Below, piece by piece: positions 1-6,591 of a DNA stretch of 53,170 nt; the first letter of the stretch is position 1; every line of letters begins with the position of its first letter. Source of the stretch: a virus; IMG/VR virus record IMGVR_UViG_3300009174_000006, positions 1 to 53,170 of that record; one strand, 5' to 3'. Below the pieces are notes generated by a model. That model was not told the origin of the DNA. It did no database searches and saw only the letters and a list, made by a program, of their open reading frames with translations. Made by a program: the position numbers and the translations under genes.

Positions 1-623
1 AAATCCCGGCCTTCCCCGAACGCCAGGAGGGGATGGTCTTCGTCGGTCGAATCCGAAAACATGACCGGGAGGTACATCGGTTGCACCGCGACCTTGCTCT
101 CCCGGGTGATCGACGGCAGACCAAGCATCGCGGCCACGGTCTCCACCGCTTGAGGGTATTTCTCCACCGGGATGCGATGGGCACCCACGACAATCCGCAT
201 CCGGGGCTTAGCGGGGGTGGAGGAAGCGGTGATGTAAGCGGCGAAGTTGAGCCCGTCGAGTGCGGCGTGCAACGTGCGGGGATCGCGGAAGAACGGCGCC
301 GCGGGATACCTTCCGGTCTCCACCCATTTACCGTCGCGCAATTCCTTCTCCGGGTCGATGTCCAAGAAGATCAGGTTGCAGTGAGTGGCTTCAGCGTAGA
401 CCCGCTTGGAAGGGGACTCATTGAAACACGCCGGCACGAAGTAGGGGACTTGCTTGATCTCGTCGCGGCGTTTCTGGTCGAGGGCGATGAAATCTTCGTG
501 GCGGATGGCGAGCGTGGGGCAGACCCGGAACTTTTCCACCACCTCGCGAAAGGTAGCCGCGGTGCTGGCGCTGACGTGGCCAGAGACGGATTGCCCTTGG
601 AAGTAGCGGGGAGAGGTGGACAT
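1..623 (-). CDS. Phage primase-helicase, N-terminal AEP primase part (partial at window edge)
   Basis: The reading frame starts at ATG 623 and runs off the left edge after 207 codons. It reads as the N-terminal primase domain of phage primase-helicases of the archaeo-eukaryotic primase type, which make RNA or DNA primers at the replication fork. A hydrophobic strand ending in LDID (residues 87-90) gives the metal-binding DxD pair, D88 and D90. Around residues 132-146 follows a TPAKPRMRIVV stretch typical of phage primases, and near 182-190 a PMYLPVMFS segment. The PriCT and helicase parts are missing here, but exactly those parts occur in the gene running off the right edge (51168-53170). I infer that both are one gene in a circular genome. 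It is the last gene of the leftward block in this part and follows the Mom-like gene directly. Confidence 0.8.
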   Translation of the reverse strand, partial: MSTSPRYFQGQSVSGHVSASTAATFREVVEKFRVCPTLAIRHEDFIALDQKRRDEIKQVPYFVPACFNESPSKRVYAEATHCNLIFLDIDPEKELRDGKWVETGRYPAAPFFRDPRTLHAALDGLNFAAYITASSTPAKPRMRIVVGAHRIPVEKYPQAVETVAAMLGLPSITRESKVAVQPMYLPVMFSDSTDEDHPLLAFGEGRD

Positions 624-1211
624 TTAAAAGTCGCCGAGCGTGTAAATTTTTTGAGCTAATTTCTTTTTGGCGAAACGACTAATCGGTTTCACAAATCGTA
701 TTTTACCGGGCAGTTTCACCTCTACCCATCCAGCGCTCTCGATTTGACCCTTTGTCATCCCTTTTTTACCCGAGTGAAAAGCGCGTCTCGCTGCAATCCG
801 TCCATCAGGGTGTTGGTAGCTCCTCACTTCTTCACTTTTGCCATGATGCACCCAAGATGCTGCCCGATAGACGAACCCCTCATGCCCCACGTTTGGGTCC
901 GCGTAGCTGACAAGAACTGCCGGCCGTTCTATCGCATTCAGTATGCCAACTGCTGCGCTAATTGCTCTGGTAAGTAAATTTCGATCATGCCCATCTGGAG
1001 CCCACAAACGAGAAAGTTCCCAACAGCTTGCCTCTTTCCCTAACAAAAAATTGGCAATGTTTTTATTTGCCGGGATGGACCAGACCACCAGAGCGTCTCC
1101 AAACGCAATATAGTGGCTTTTACCACTGGGGACAGTGTGAGTGTAATGAAAGGCTCTGATCGTCTGGATCGCTTCTAACCTTTCCTTTCCTTCAAGTAGG
1201 AATCCGGTCAT
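624..1211 (-). CDS. Mom-like DNA adenine-modification acyltransferase
   Basis: The 195-residue protein starts at ATG 1211, with AGGGG about ten bases upstream. It resembles the phage Mu Mom family, GNAT-fold enzymes that modify adenine to N6-(methylcarbamoyl)adenine and protect phage DNA from restriction. The recognisable features are an early FHYTHTVPSG segment, a central ELSRLWAPDGHDRN segment, then VLVSYADPNVGHEGFVYRAA, which is the hallmark block of the family (SYADP...GH.G..Y.A). The C-terminus is basic. Base composition is visibly AT-richer than the neighbouring genes, suggesting recent acquisition. It sits downstream of an orphan DNA methyltransferase and a 72-residue unknown, so the three may form a DNA-modification group. 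I see no clear homologue of the Com translational activator. Confidence 0.75.
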   Translation of the reverse strand: MTGFLLEGKERLEAIQTIRAFHYTHTVPSGKSHYIAFGDALVVWSIPANKNIANFLLGKEASCWELSRLWAPDGHDRNLLTRAISAAVGILNAIERPAVLVSYADPNVGHEGFVYRAASWVHHGKSEEVRSYQHPDGRIAARRAFHSGKKGMTKGQIESAGWVEVKLPGKIRFVKPISRFAKKKLAQKIYTLGDF

Positions 1212-1228
1212 TTTTGAAAAAGCCCCTG

Positions 1229-1447
1229 TTACGCCGAGAACACCTGCGCCCGCTGCAACACGATCATCTCCCCGTTCACGTAGGCCGGGACAGATACCTC
1301 CCGTGCCCACACACGGCGCAGCAGCTTGGAACCTTCGCGGATGGGCACGGTGACGAACTGCCCGGGTCCACGCGTAGGACGAGGGCGGCGCTTGATCTCT
1401 TCCACCGTGGCGCGGAGATTGCGGAGACTGGTCTGGATGTTGTTCAT
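1229..1447 (-). CDS. Small hypothetical protein
   Basis: A 72-residue protein, starting at ATG 1447 five bases after the methyltransferase stop and ending 17 bases before the Mom-like start. The first half is basic and helical (LRNLRATVEEIKRRPRPTRG). The second half looks like short beta strands (QFVTVPIREGSKLLRRVW, VPAYVNGEMIVLQRAQVF). I do not recognise it. Tight packing and strong codon bias support a real gene, probably co-translated with the methyltransferase. Confidence 0.6.
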   Translation of the reverse strand: MNNIQTSLRNLRATVEEIKRRPRPTRGPGQFVTVPIREGSKLLRRVWAREVSVPAYVNGEMIVLQRAQVFSA

Positions 1448-1452
1448 AGGGG

Positions 1453-2505
1453 TTAAAAGCTGGCGAGCAGATGCGGGGCAACCCGTTTGTGGATCAGTGG
1501 CAGGTATTCCGGGTTCAACTCAATACCGTAGCACTTTCGGCCGAGCGAGAGCGCCACTTCCGCGGTGGTGCCGCTGCCTAGGAAGGGATCGAGAACCACG
1601 TCACCGGGGCGGCTCCCGGCGAGGACGCAAGGGGAGATGAGCTTGGGTGGGAAAGTGGCGAAGTGGGCTTCCGGGTAACTGGCTGGAGAAATGCTCCACA
1701 CATCCCTCTTATTTGCACCCAAAGCCATCTGTTCCGCTTTGGTCATGCCATCCCAGCGCCCATTGAACCCTTCGTGCCGGCGGGAGTGGCCGCGCTGTTT
1801 GTCCACTCGCTTGCGCGCACCTTCGATGATTCGCGACTTCACCGCGCTGCCGTTCTGCACTCCGTTGGTGGCGAAATCTTTGGTTGCATGTCCGTTGTAT
1901 CCTTCCTCCACCTGTTTGATGAGTGCCGGGGAAGCGGGCTCACGGATGGCGTCTGCATCGTAGTAGTACTTCGCGTTCTTGGTCAGCAGGAAAATATATT
2001 CGTGTGCGCGGGTGGGGCGATCCGTGACGCTCTCGGGCATGGGGTTTGGCTTGTGCCAGATGATGTCGCTGCGGAGATACCACCCCGCCGACTGGAGCGC
2101 AAAGGCTACACGCCATGGAATGCCAATCAGGTCTTTCGGTCTCAATCCGCTGGGTGCCCGGCGTTTTTTTTGATCCCCGGAGCCGTTTAAGTGTGTCTCT
2201 CTTGCCCCGACTCCAGGCTGATTATCCTTCCGGCCACCATGGGCGCCACCATTCGCAGCATACGAGTCCCCCAGATTCAGCCACAACGTGCCGTCCGGTT
2301 TCAGCACACGCCACACCTCTGCAAAGACATTCACCAGCGATGTCACGTATTCCTCCGGGGTTTTCTCCATGCCGAGTTGCCCCTCGTGCCCGTAATTTCT
2401 CAACCCCCAATACGGCGGCGACGTGACACAGGTTTGCACGGAAGCATCGGGCAGCAGATCGAGCATCTCCGCGGCATCCCCGTTGAGCAGAACAAACGGG
2501 TTCAC
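1453..2505 (-). CDS. Site-specific DNA methyltransferase (N4-cytosine/N6-adenine, beta-type order)
   Basis: A 350-residue amino-methyltransferase using S-adenosylmethionine. Catalytic motif IV, TSPPYWGLRNYG, lies near residue 30, and the SAM-binding motif I, DPFLGSGTTAEVAL, lies near residue 320. This is the beta-class order, with a variable target-recognition region between them. An LxPDGTLWLNLGD segment precedes the variable part, and PASYPEAHFATFPPKLI precedes motif I, as usual in the family. I place the start at GTG 2505 because GGAGG lies ten bases upstream, inside the end of the previous gene. An in-frame start further upstream would overlap that gene. There is no restriction enzyme next to it, so it is probably an orphan protective methyltransferase. 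Confidence 0.88.
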   Translation of the reverse strand: MNPFVLLNGDAAEMLDLLPDASVQTCVTSPPYWGLRNYGHEGQLGMEKTPEEYVTSLVNVFAEVWRVLKPDGTLWLNLGDSYAANGGAHGGRKDNQPGVGARETHLNGSGDQKKRRAPSGLRPKDLIGIPWRVAFALQSAGWYLRSDIIWHKPNPMPESVTDRPTRAHEYIFLLTKNAKYYYDADAIREPASPALIKQVEEGYNGHATKDFATNGVQNGSAVKSRIIEGARKRVDKQRGHSRRHEGFNGRWDGMTKAEQMALGANKRDVWSISPASYPEAHFATFPPKLISPCVLAGSRPGDVVLDPFLGSGTTAEVALSLGRKCYGIELNPEYLPLIHKRVAPHLLASF

Positions 2506-2507
2506 CG

Positions 2508-2639
2508 TTAAAAATCCTCCATGGTCAGGACAGGCTTTTGCCCCTGCCCCCATTTAGCGAAGAAGGCTTCCCATTCACGCAAGGACTTCGCGGGGTTCTC
2601 CGGGGGCGCAGTGCTCTCGGTGTCTTGAGGTTCGGTCAT
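2508..2639 (-). CDS. Small hypothetical protein
   Basis: A 43-residue protein starting at ATG 2639, overlapping the stop of the upstream 30-residue membrane peptide in an ATGA arrangement. It is acidic and proline-rich at the start and ends KWGQGQKPVLTMEDF. Its last codons carry the Shine-Dalgarno sequence of the methyltransferase. No family recognised. The chain of overlapping starts and stops is the main support. Confidence 0.5.
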   Translation of the reverse strand: MTEPQDTESTAPPENPAKSLREWEAFFAKWGQGQKPVLTMEDF

Positions 2640-2728
2640 AGCCGGGGCCAGGTCCACACGCCGGCCAGCAGCAGGGCTGCCCAGACGCACGCCAGACCGG
2701 AGTAAGAGATGAGGGTGAAGGAGGTCAT
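2636..2728 (-). CDS. Tiny single-span membrane peptide
   Basis: A 30-residue open frame starting at ATG 2728 whose residues 5-26 form one hydrophobic helix (LISYSGLACVWAALLLAGVW). It overlaps the stop of the upstream gene and the start of the downstream gene by ATGA-type junctions, which is why I regard it as real despite its size. Function unknown. Confidence 0.45.
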   Translation of the reverse strand: MTSFTLISYSGLACVWAALLLAGVWTWPRL

Positions 2729-2901
2729 TGAGCGGGTTCCATGGGTTTTGCGAGTGGTTCACGGCCACCATTCGGGCCGTCGATAAAACTGTAGGACAAT
2801 CCCGATTCGGCGTAGCAGATGCGCATCAGGTCCACCGTGCGCTCAACCAGCATATCCGCCTTCGCTTTTTGCTCCGGGGAGAGATCAGGTTCTTCGTCCA
2901 T
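2725..2901 (-). CDS. Small hypothetical protein
   Basis: A 58-residue acidic protein starting at ATG 2901, 15 bases downstream of the XRE regulator stop. It begins MDEEPDLSPEQKAKADML and ends with a proline-containing tail. The stop overlaps the start of the next small membrane peptide. Not recognised. The operon position makes it likely to be expressed with the XRE regulator. Confidence 0.5.
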   Translation of the reverse strand: MDEEPDLSPEQKAKADMLVERTVDLMRICYAESGLSYSFIDGPNGGREPLAKPMEPAQ

Positions 2902-2915
2902 AAGGGGCTCCGGTT

Positions 2916-3134
2916 CTACGTGGGCAGCAGCGACTCCAGCGACACCCCCAGCGCTTCCGCGATGCGGATCAACTTCTCCAGGCGCGGCTCCTGCAACCCG
3001 CTTTCCAGTCGCGAGATGGCCGCGCCCGCGTCTTCCCCGGAGAGTCCGATGGCGTGAGCCAGTTGCAGTTGGGTGAGGTTGGCTTTGGCGCGGTAATGGG
3101 CGACCTGGGTGCCAACGTAGGCGGTGGGGTTCAT
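2916..3134 (-). CDS. XRE/Cro-CI family DNA-binding regulator
   Basis: The 72-residue protein is essentially one helix-turn-helix domain of the Cro/CI type. Residues 12-66 contain HYRAKANLTQLQLAHAIGLS, then SRLESGLQEPRLEKLIRIAE and ALGVSLESLL, the standard five-helix pattern. It lacks an oligomerisation or peptidase domain, so it is a minimal repressor or Cro-like switch protein. Directly upstream are a TTGACA-like promoter and a short palindrome that could be its own operator. It heads the small-gene, methyltransferase and Mom transcription unit and may control it. Confidence 0.85.
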   Translation of the reverse strand: MNPTAYVGTQVAHYRAKANLTQLQLAHAIGLSGEDAGAAISRLESGLQEPRLEKLIRIAEALGVSLESLLPT

Positions 3135-3142
3135 GGGTGCGG

Positions 3143-3172
3143 AGACTACTGCGGGCTTGCGGGAGGTGTCAA
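3143..3172 (-). promoter_or_regulatory. Putative promoter of the XRE-methyltransferase-Mom unit
   Basis: On the minus strand TTGACA (3172-3167) is followed after 18 bases by TAGTCT (3148-3143). Transcription would start within a few bases of ATG 3134, so the regulator mRNA would be nearly leaderless. The -35 is perfect but the -10 matches at only three positions. Confidence 0.35.
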
Positions 3173-3175
3173 GAA

Positions 3176-3190
3176 TGACCGTTCAGGTCA
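3176..3190. promoter_or_regulatory. Possible operator palindrome
   Basis: TGACC-GTTCA-GGTCA is an inverted repeat with 5-base arms just upstream of the putative -35 element of the XRE regulator. Position and symmetry fit an operator for a Cro-like dimer, but no second copy was found nearby. Confidence 0.3.
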
Positions 3191-3281
3191 AGCGGGGGTG
3201 ATGGAGCTTTCGCCCTCGGTTGGTTTTTGTTCTCACGAGTCGCAGGTTCTCACTCCTTGCCACATCCGGCAAGAAAATAAT

Positions 3282-3626
3282 TCACGAAAACGCCGGATCG
3301 CTCATATCCAGTTGGCGCAGCGCCTCCCGCACGGTGGGAGCGTGGGTGGTGCTCTTGATGCCCAACTTGCGACAAGCCGAGCAGGACTGGTTGAGGACCG
3401 TGCCGAGAGACGTGTGGCGTGCCTGGGCGATCGCGGCGAACGGTTGACCCGCGGCGCGCAGTTCCAGGACGGCACGCTCGGCCGCGGTGAGGAGCGAGGA
3501 GGTGGGCCAGCGCTTGCGGAAGACCTGGGCACGGGCGCTTTGCTGCGCGGGGGAGCCTTTGGTGCCTCCCTTGGCTCCAAGGGAGGTGAAGTAGTGATGC
3601 AGTGTGGTGGGGGATGGTGGATTCAT
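3282..3626 (-). CDS. LuxR/GerE-type helix-turn-helix protein
   Basis: A 114-residue protein starting at ATG 3626, overlapping the stop of the upstream gene. Residues 46-101 match the LuxR/NarL-type DNA-binding fold: LTAAERAVLELRAAGQPFAA, IAQARHTSLGTVLNQSCSACRKLGI, then a final helix. There is no receiver or ligand-binding domain. Its last residues (LRQLDMSDPAFS) closely match the end of the larger regulator at 6820-7422 (ESGVLMEDPAFQ), so the two appear to be paralogues. A sigma-region-4-like origin is also possible because the folds are related. It probably regulates phage transcription. Confidence 0.65.
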   Translation of the reverse strand: MNPPSPTTLHHYFTSLGAKGGTKGSPAQQSARAQVFRKRWPTSSLLTAAERAVLELRAAGQPFAAIAQARHTSLGTVLNQSCSACRKLGIKSTTHAPTVREALRQLDMSDPAFS

Positions 3627-3976
3627 TCCCCGATGCCCTCCCGTTGCGCGAAGTCGCTGAGTGGCTGGATCTCGGTCGTTGGCGTGGGGGCGTTGCGGAC
3701 GGAGGGAATCCGCTGCATTACCTGAATTTTGTACTCCGGGGCGTATTGCCGTCGCAGTTTCTTCAGTTCCTCCGAGTATTCCGAAGGCAGGGCCGGCCGG
3801 GTGGAGTAGTACCATTCGTAACACCCGCCGCCGTGCCCGCTCTGGGAATCCCAGACGGTCAGCGGGTTATCGCGGCTATGGACTTGACCGATGAGGACAG
3901 CGGTGATTTCGGGATGCTTGCGGCGGGAGGCGCGGAAGACGACTTTTTGAATTTGTGGCGTGGTGGTAGGGTTCAT
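3623..3976 (-). CDS. Hypothetical protein
   Basis: A 117-residue protein starting at ATG 3976. The first half looks like a small alpha/beta domain (VVFRASRRKHPEITAVLIG, then NPLTVWDSQSGHGG) with an aromatic CYEWYYSTRP segment near residues 52-61. A charged helix follows (EYSEELKKLRRQY). It has no recognised family. The stop overlaps the start of the HTH gene, implying translational coupling. The leader upstream is A/C-rich and has no Shine-Dalgarno sequence. Confidence 0.55.
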   Translation of the reverse strand: MNPTTTPQIQKVVFRASRRKHPEITAVLIGQVHSRDNPLTVWDSQSGHGGGCYEWYYSTRPALPSEYSEELKKLRRQYAPEYKIQVMQRIPSVRNAPTPTTEIQPLSDFAQREGIGE

Positions 3977-4035
3977 GGATTTGCTAGTTTAGGTGGTTAA
4001 CTTTCGACAAGCCGAGCAGTAGTAGGTGGAGTGGG

Positions 4036-4443
4036 CTAGTTTCCGTCGATCTCCGGTGAGAAAATGCCGTACCCGCCCATGTCGGTGTGCAGTTTTACAG
4101 CTTCGATGAGGGCGCGGCCGGCGGGGTCGTCGTTGTCAATCTTGAGCGCGTAGCCTCTGGGATCGCCGTTGACGAAGAAACCCGGCGGGAGTTTGCCGAG
4201 CATGGCTCGCACGGTGTCGCGGGCTTTGTCTTTCTCCCGCTCCCACTGGTCATGCTCCATATCTCCATTGCAGTATTTAGCAGAGGCATCGCTGGCCATC
4301 TTTTCCGCTTTCCACAGTGCCACGCTGATTTTCTTGCCATCGGGGGTCGCGGTGCCCAAGTAGCGGGCCAGGCGCTCGCAAGTGGCATAGTGGGTGAGGA
4401 GTTGCTGGGCGCGGCGTTCGCGCTTGTTGAGTTTGGCTTTCAT
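4036..4443 (-). CDS. Hypothetical protein
   Basis: A 135-residue protein starting at ATG 4443, overlapping the upstream stop by ATGA. It is helical and charged in the first two thirds (KLNKRERRAQQLLTHYATCE, VALWKAEKMASDASAKY, DQWEREKDKARDTVRAML). The C-terminal third has PPGFFVNGDPRGYALKI, a pattern that I associate with small phage accessory proteins but cannot assign to a named family. It likely belongs to the early accessory operon. Confidence 0.6.
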   Translation of the reverse strand: MKAKLNKRERRAQQLLTHYATCERLARYLGTATPDGKKISVALWKAEKMASDASAKYCNGDMEHDQWEREKDKARDTVRAMLGKLPPGFFVNGDPRGYALKIDNDDPAGRALIEAVKLHTDMGGYGIFSPEIDGN

Positions 4444-5033
4444 TTCTCCACCTCCAGAAGTTGAATGGTGGGCTTTTCGATTTCCCCAGGCATCGGTTGG
4501 AATCGGCAAGCCGCTGGATTCGAACGTAAAGCCAGAGTGGTTAAGTGGTCTCCCCACCGCTCCCCACATTTCGCGCATTTCCCTGGATAAACTAGAATTT
4601 GCTTTTTCATGGCTAAGTTTCCTCCTTCGGCGAAGTCTTTTCCCCTCACTTTAGAGAGTCGGAAGCAGTCAAACGATGAACCGCTGGCGGTAGTTTCCAA
4701 GTTCCACCCGTACCCAGCCAAGCGGCTTTGCACTGTGCTCACCCCGCTCCCGCCGAGAGAAGCAATTTCGTTGTAAGCGGAGGAGTTGACGGGGAATAGG
4801 AAGCAGAGCACTGAGGCGAGAGCAGCACTGAGCTTGTCATACCCGCACCCGCTGATATTAGTGCATTTCCTGCCGCAGTCCGTGATGACGGGATTGTGGC
4901 CGTACATTGCCGAGCGCTTCCATTCTACATTGATAGTACCGCCCTCATACTGGAGAAGGGTTTGGCAGAATCCCTGTGCGCGTTTCTCGATTGTGGTGAG
5001 TTTCGGTTGCTTGGTAGTTTCGGTAGTTTTCAT
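4440..5033 (-). CDS. Hypothetical protein with C-terminal zinc-ribbon-like Cys motif
   Basis: A 197-residue protein starting at ATG 5033. Residues 30-140 contain six cysteines in short segments (ITDCGRKCTNISGCGYDKL), then a SLGGSGVSTVQSRLAGYGW segment. The last 56 residues, from an internal MKKQILVYPGK, form a separate unit with KCAKCGERWGDH, a CxxC site that could bind zinc with the following His and a later Cys. The N-terminus MKTTETTK resembles that of the neighbour at 5585 (MKTTSPL), and both have SD-less, C/A-rich leaders. The internal ATG could give a separate short product, but no stop separates the two parts. Confidence 0.55.
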   Translation of the reverse strand: MKTTETTKQPKLTTIEKRAQGFCQTLLQYEGGTINVEWKRSAMYGHNPVITDCGRKCTNISGCGYDKLSAALASVLCFLFPVNSSAYNEIASLGGSGVSTVQSRLAGYGWNLETTASGSSFDCFRLSKVRGKDFAEGGNLAMKKQILVYPGKCAKCGERWGDHLTTLALRSNPAACRFQPMPGEIEKPTIQLLEVEK

Positions 5034-5097
5034 TTTTTTGTGGTGTAGTGGTTAGGTGGTTTTCGGTTGAGTTTCGTTCTGTGGTAAGGTTTCGCCC

Positions 5098-5547
5098 TCA
5101 GCCGCCATGGATCTGCCCATCGTCGCCCACATAGAGATTAAACTCTCCGAGGGCTTTCGCGGCTTTGCTGAGACGCTGGCAGACGTGATAAGGACAAGGG
5201 CAGGTTTCGTCCAACGCATCCCGTTTGCTAAAATCTCTGCTCCCGATGGCAATAGCTTGCTCCTGTTCATATGCTTCGCAGGATGTCTGCGAATATTCGT
5301 CCCAGAACCCAGACCCATGGCCGTTACGATTGAGCCAGAGGCAATGGCCAGCCCGGGATTCGCTGAGACCGGATTCCGCCAGGAGCGCTTCATTCGCGGA
5401 CTGGAATGCCGTGCAATCGGCTTCCATCTTGCTGAAGGTGGCTGAGGCGATGTCGGACGGGCTGTAGTCGTGATCCAGAGGGGCGTCATTGTCATCCGTA
5501 GATGACCAAAGGGCGGCCTGGATATAAGAGCGGGTAAATGCGTTCAT
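5098..5547 (-). CDS. Hypothetical protein
   Basis: A 149-residue protein. I chose ATG 5547 because a longer frame would run into the upstream gene. The sequence combines HDYSPSDIASATFSKMEADC with AGHCLWLNRNGHGSGFWDEY and DETCPCPYHVCQRLSKAAKAL. The pattern of an early D-x-S segment, a central RNGHGSGFWD and a CPCPYH motif looks like a conserved phage protein family of unknown function. His and Cys residues could bind a metal. Confidence 0.6.
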   Translation of the reverse strand: MNAFTRSYIQAALWSSTDDNDAPLDHDYSPSDIASATFSKMEADCTAFQSANEALLAESGLSESRAGHCLWLNRNGHGSGFWDEYSQTSCEAYEQEQAIAIGSRDFSKRDALDETCPCPYHVCQRLSKAAKALGEFNLYVGDDGQIHGG

Positions 5548-5584
5548 AGGTGTGCTCAGTTGTGGTTTGTGGAGTGGTGAAGGA

Positions 5585-6157
5585 CTATTCGTTTTCTTCG
5601 ATCGAGAGAGTGATTTCCAGAGCGGCGACAAGCTCTGGTGTGAGCATTTCCAGGGAATCCCCGATTAAGTCTTTCGCGTAAATGCCGTGTTTCAAAATAT
5701 CCCTGTCATTCGGACCATTCGGGCGAAAGCCGAATGCTTCGCAGAACAATTCGTTTTCCGACCACACTTCCTCCCCTTCCGCGGCTGGCGTTTCGATGGT
5801 TTTCCACCCCACAAAATCCACGCTATCAGACAACTTTCCGTTGGGATAGTCGCCAGGATACTCTGCTTCCCTCTCCCCCGCACACGTGCGAATCATTTTC
5901 ACATGTTGGCGGCGCTTGTTGTAATCGGCGCGGATTTCCTCCAGGGTCTCAGTAGCCTCAGGGAAAAATTCATCTTCACAGATGCCGTAAGCGGTTTCAA
6001 ACGTCTGCGCGCGGACAATGCCGGAAATCCCCATGCTGTTGCGGTGAATCCAGAGGGGGCCGTATCCGTCATCATAGACGGGGATGGTGTGGCCAAAGCG
6101 CGTAGCAGCGCCGATGAGCGATTGATTGTCAGTGATGAGAGGCGAGGTAGTTTTCAT
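5585..6157 (-). CDS. Hypothetical protein
   Basis: A 190-residue acidic protein starting at ATG 6157. It begins with a compact alpha/beta segment (IGAATRFGHTIPVYDDGYGP, LWIHRNSMGISGIVRAQTFE). A long charged middle and an acidic helical C-terminus (LEMLTPELVAALEITLSIEE) follow. No family recognised. The leader reads CTACTCCACAAAATG on the minus strand, without G and without Shine-Dalgarno sequence, like several other standalone genes here. Confidence 0.6.
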   Translation of the reverse strand: MKTTSPLITDNQSLIGAATRFGHTIPVYDDGYGPLWIHRNSMGISGIVRAQTFETAYGICEDEFFPEATETLEEIRADYNKRRQHVKMIRTCAGEREAEYPGDYPNGKLSDSVDFVGWKTIETPAAEGEEVWSENELFCEAFGFRPNGPNDRDILKHGIYAKDLIGDSLEMLTPELVAALEITLSIEENE

Positions 6158-6189
6158 TTTGTGGAGTAGTAGGGGTGAAGGTTGAAAGG

Positions 6190-6591
6190 TTAGATGCTGG
6201 CCAGGCTGATCGCGTGTGCTTGCGCTTCGCGGTAGTCCTTAAATTCCTTGTCCCCAGAGTGCCAAACCTGGGTGCATGAGTCTTTCCACTTAGAGCGAAT
6301 CGCAAGAGTGGGATTCCGCTCCACCACGATTTCATATTCCGTCTGCCACTCCCCGTCCCATCCTTTACGGAAAAGCGGTTCACAATCAATCAATTGGCCA
6401 AAAGATTGTGTGGCAGCATCAAGGTCGTATTCGTCCCTGCCACCCGTCACGCGCAGAATATCAAGGACAACCTGTGTATCCTGGGCGCCGAGCGCGTAGC
6501 AAGGGAGATGAGCAATGACAGGACATTCACTCCCATATTCGTCAGGATTCGAGTAGCGGATCTGGACGCGTGTTGGGCTCACGTTTACCAC
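6190..6591 (-). CDS. Hypothetical protein
   Basis: A 133-residue protein whose start appears to be GTG 6591, five bases after a long perfect hairpin. It contains RVQIRYSNPDEYGSECPVIA, a central acidic segment and a C-terminal EIVVERNPTLAIRSKWKD with KEFKDYREAQAHAI. The alternation of strands suggests a small beta-rich domain. Not recognised. With no Shine-Dalgarno sequence and a strong hairpin in front, translation may depend on the overlapping leader frame 6542-6724. Confidence 0.55.
   Translation of the reverse strand: MVNVSPTRVQIRYSNPDEYGSECPVIAHLPCYALGAQDTQVVLDILRVTGGRDEYDLDAATQSFGQLIDCEPLFRKGWDGEWQTEYEIVVERNPTLAIRSKWKDSCTQVWHSGDKEFKDYREAQAHAISLASI

Noticed and set aside
3256-3273. Hairpin CTTGCC-ACATCC-GGCAAG as an intrinsic terminator
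   Set aside because: Neither strand has a T-run after the stem, so it does not meet the terminator pattern. It may still have another role.
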